From Bacteroidales bacterium UBA6248 (GTDB lineage: Bacteria > Bacteroidota > Bacteroidia > Bacteroidales > Lentimicrobiaceae), in assembly GCA_002441345.1 (NCBI GenBank), contig DJVU01000006.1, forward strand, positions 159,019-223,018: a DNA stretch of 64,000 nucleotides, in the 5' to 3' direction. The position numbers and the translations under genes were made by a program. Shown piece after piece: positions 62,498-64,000 of this stretch (position 1 is its first letter; each line of letters opens with the position of its first letter). The notes beneath the pieces are model-generated. The model worked only from the letters and a program-made list of their open reading frames with translations, did not search any database and was not told the origin of the DNA.

Positions 62498-63376
62498 TCA
62501 GGGCAGCAACACGAGTTCTTCAAGGATGTCGTTAATAAGTTTTTCAATTACCGGATGATAGTTTTTGCTGGCTGTGCGTGCCGGCCTGTTGGCGATGATG
62601 GCACACACGGTCATGGCGTTATGCCCAAGCAGTTTTCCAAGTCCGTAAAGGGCAGATGTTTCCATTTCGAAGTTGGCGATTCTGTGTCCTCCGTGCGAAA
62701 AACGGGCAAGTGCTCCATTAAGATCGGGATGGGTTGTTTTAAGCCGCAGCTCGCGACCCTGGGGTCCGTAAAAACCCGGAGCAGTGGCAGTCATGCCTTT
62801 TCCAAATTTTCGTCCCACCGAATTGAGCAAACGTTCGGATGCTGCTGCAACATAAGGGGTAGGTAAGGCGCTGTCCCAGTCCGTTTGCCGGATGAATTCA
62901 TCCGTAAGCTCTTTGTCGATGGCAAGATGTGAGTCTTTATAATAATACAGCATCCCGTCAAGTCCAATACCATGTGTGGAAGCAATGGCGGTTTCAACGG
63001 GGATGTCGGCCTGCAATGCTCCGGAAGTTCCAAGGCGAATGATATTCAGTGCAGTATGCTTCGGTTTGGGTTCGCGCAGCTCAAAATCGATGTTGAACAG
63101 TGCGTCCATCTCATTGATAACTATATCGATGTTGTCGGTTCCCATACCTGTTGAGAGCACCGAAATCCGTTTGCTGCCGATGGTGCCGGTATGCGTGAAA
63201 ATTTCACGATTCTGGCGGGTAAGTTCTATCCGGTCAAATTTTGCCGAAACGGCGGCAACACGTCCGGGATCTCCCACAATAATAATGTTTTGTGCAAGCT
63301 CTCCCGGTTTTAATCTGAGGTGGTAAATGCTTCCGTCGGGATTTATTAACAGCTCCGATGCGCCAATTGTAGCCAT
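62498..63376 (-). CDS. Nucleoside phosphorylase (uridine/purine type)
   Basis: PNP/UDP-family phosphorylase of 292 residues that splits nucleosides with phosphate. Motifs in order: phosphate-binding IIVGDPGRV, STGMG, RLGTSGALQ, the base/ribose site NFEMETSALYGLG, and a basic segment ANRPARTASKNYH. The N-terminal His-containing stretch SIYHLRL fits uridine phosphorylase. Which base is preferred cannot be decided. A TACCTTTG -7 box (63556-63563, minus) lies about 180 bp upstream in the region shared with the divergent UspA gene. Confidence 0.9.
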   Translation of the reverse strand: MATIGASELLINPDGSIYHLRLKPGELAQNIIIVGDPGRVAAVSAKFDRIELTRQNREIFTHTGTIGSKRISVLSTGMGTDNIDIVINEMDALFNIDFELREPKPKHTALNIIRLGTSGALQADIPVETAIASTHGIGLDGMLYYYKDSHLAIDKELTDEFIRQTDWDSALPTPYVAAASERLLNSVGRKFGKGMTATAPGFYGPQGRELRLKTTHPDLNGALARFSHGGHRIANFEMETSALYGLGKLLGHNAMTVCAIIANRPARTASKNYHPVIEKLINDILEELVLLP

Positions 63377-63555
63377 AATTTAGTATGTTTGTTAAATGAA
63401 AGCGAGGCTGAGCATAACATATTTTCAGCCTGCAGATACACAAAGGGTCAGCGTATTTCTAATCTGTTGAGGTAATCGTCGGTTTATTTCGAAGAACCTT
63501 TTAAGGGCTTCGGCGGCAAAAAAGTCGTTACGGCCGTTAAACCGGCTCCTGCACG

Positions 63556-63563
63556 CAAAGGTA
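63556..63563 (-). promoter_or_regulatory. Candidate -7 promoter element for the nucleoside phosphorylase
   Basis: TACCTTTG on the minus strand, exact TAnnTTTG. It leaves a leader of about 180 nt. Confidence 0.3.
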
Positions 63564-63581
63564 GCGAATAAATTTATTGTC

Positions 63582-64000
63582 ATGAATAACATACTGGTAC
63601 CATACGACTTTGATCCACAGAGTGATCTTGCATTTGAGCAGGCCATTCACCTGGCAAGGCATACACACAGCGGAATAACACTGCTTTACGTTCACGAAAC
63701 GCATGGATTTCTGAGCGGTCTTTTCAGCAGCGAGCAGAAGGAAGAGTTACTGGAAAGAATCAGCGATCAGATGGATGCCGTTGCGGCTAAAATGTCGTTC
63801 CGCTCAGGCATCGACATCAATGTGAGACTTGAAACAGGCAGGATTTATACCGTTATTGTGGATGTTGCCAGCGAGATGCAGGCTGAGTTTATCGTGATGG
63901 GAACACGCAGTTTTGAACCGGAGCCGGCCGGCGGCATCCGGATGGCCGGAGCAAATGCCTCCAGGGTTATTCGGTCGGCCCGTTGCCCGGTGATAACTAT
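63582..64000 (+). CDS. Universal stress protein UspA family, cut by the window edge
   Basis: The start is ATG 63582, and 139 codons follow to the edge without a stop. The Usp fold is clear: first strand MNNILVPYDFD, then ITLLYVHETHG, and the nucleotide loop MGTRSF with GANASRVIRSARCPVI, which matches the ATP-binding G-x2-G-x9-G pattern only loosely. Usp proteins are cytosolic ATP- or ligand-binding stress proteins. Because the sequence ends here it may be a single-domain (about 145 residues) or a tandem two-domain protein. Confidence 0.9.
   Translation, partial: MNNILVPYDFDPQSDLAFEQAIHLARHTHSGITLLYVHETHGFLSGLFSSEQKEELLERISDQMDAVAAKMSFRSGIDINVRLETGRIYTVIVDVASEMQAEFIVMGTRSFEPEPAGGIRMAGANASRVIRSARCPVIT

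Noticed and set aside
1..64000. CRISPR array, tRNA, rRNA, insertion sequence or prophage
   Set aside because: I looked for spaced direct repeats, cloverleaf-like segments, transposase or integrase motifs and phage structural genes, and found none.

Overview
The window is a stretch of chromosome from a member of the Bacteroidota, most likely an anaerobic Bacteroidales or Marinilabiliales-type organism. The evidence is: several secreted proteins ending in a type IX secretion (T9SS) sorting domain, the gliding-motility ABC genes gldF and gldG, a TonB-dependent receptor with a CarboxypepD_reg-like N-domain, C10 (streptopain-type) peptidases, a eukaryote-type citrate synthase, an Rnf operon in the order B-C-D-G-E-A, and repeated promoter elements of the Bacteroidota form TTG-N18/21-TAnnTTTG. 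HydF and Rnf point to ferredoxin-based fermentative metabolism. Base composition looks even throughout. I see no insertion sequence, prophage, CRISPR array, rRNA or tRNA, so this reads as core and lineage-accessory chromosome rather than an island.

Layout. 1-9 kb: lipoprotein maturation (lgt, cut by the left edge), a MurG-like glycosyltransferase, dprA, a degenerate PrsW-like membrane protein, rsgA-dtd, a TonB receptor and a DCC thiol-disulfide protein. 9-12.3 kb: icd and citrate synthase, then YjbQ. 12.3-17 kb: a minus-strand operon gldF-gldG-DUF4340-UDP-sugar epimerase. 17-19 kb: a SAM hydrolase (DUF62), a Dabb protein and a lipoprotein. 19-25 kb: a phosphate-transport block, with a long PiT protein and an NptA/PhoU cotransporter on the minus strand and DUF47-PiT on the plus strand. 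Two of its promoters carry 11-bp-spaced TTAACA direct repeats that look like Pho boxes. 25-29 kb: DbpA-like helicase, FabH-like synthase, HD hydrolase, MarC. 29-32 kb: histidine degradation (hutI-ftcD). 32.5-39.8 kb: a secreted protease array, one S8 subtilase and two tandem C10 peptidases, all T9SS cargo. 39.8-44 kb: PhoH, HydF, SDR, RseC-like. 44-49.2 kb: rnfBCDGEA. 49.4-60.4 kb: carbohydrate and wall-degrading enzymes (GH5-CBM6, GH25, SusA-like GH13, TreS-like GH13), a PatB aminotransferase and an aspartyl protease with a PDZ domain. 60.4-64 kb: purC, a transglutaminase-fold protein, a nucleoside phosphorylase and a UspA protein cut by the right edge.

How it fits together. Secreted proteases and glycosidases leave by T9SS and degrade outside polymers. 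Histidine feeds in through hutI/ftcD, maltodextrins through the SusA-like enzyme and intracellular TreS chemistry. Reducing power can leave through Rnf and, by implication of HydF, an [FeFe] hydrogenase. I did not find a clearly new multi-gene system. The strongest non-obvious signals are regulatory: the matched Pho-box-like repeats, a long imperfect inverted repeat placed over the likely marC promoter, and the gene-free 0.4-0.5 kb regions before hydF and rnfB.
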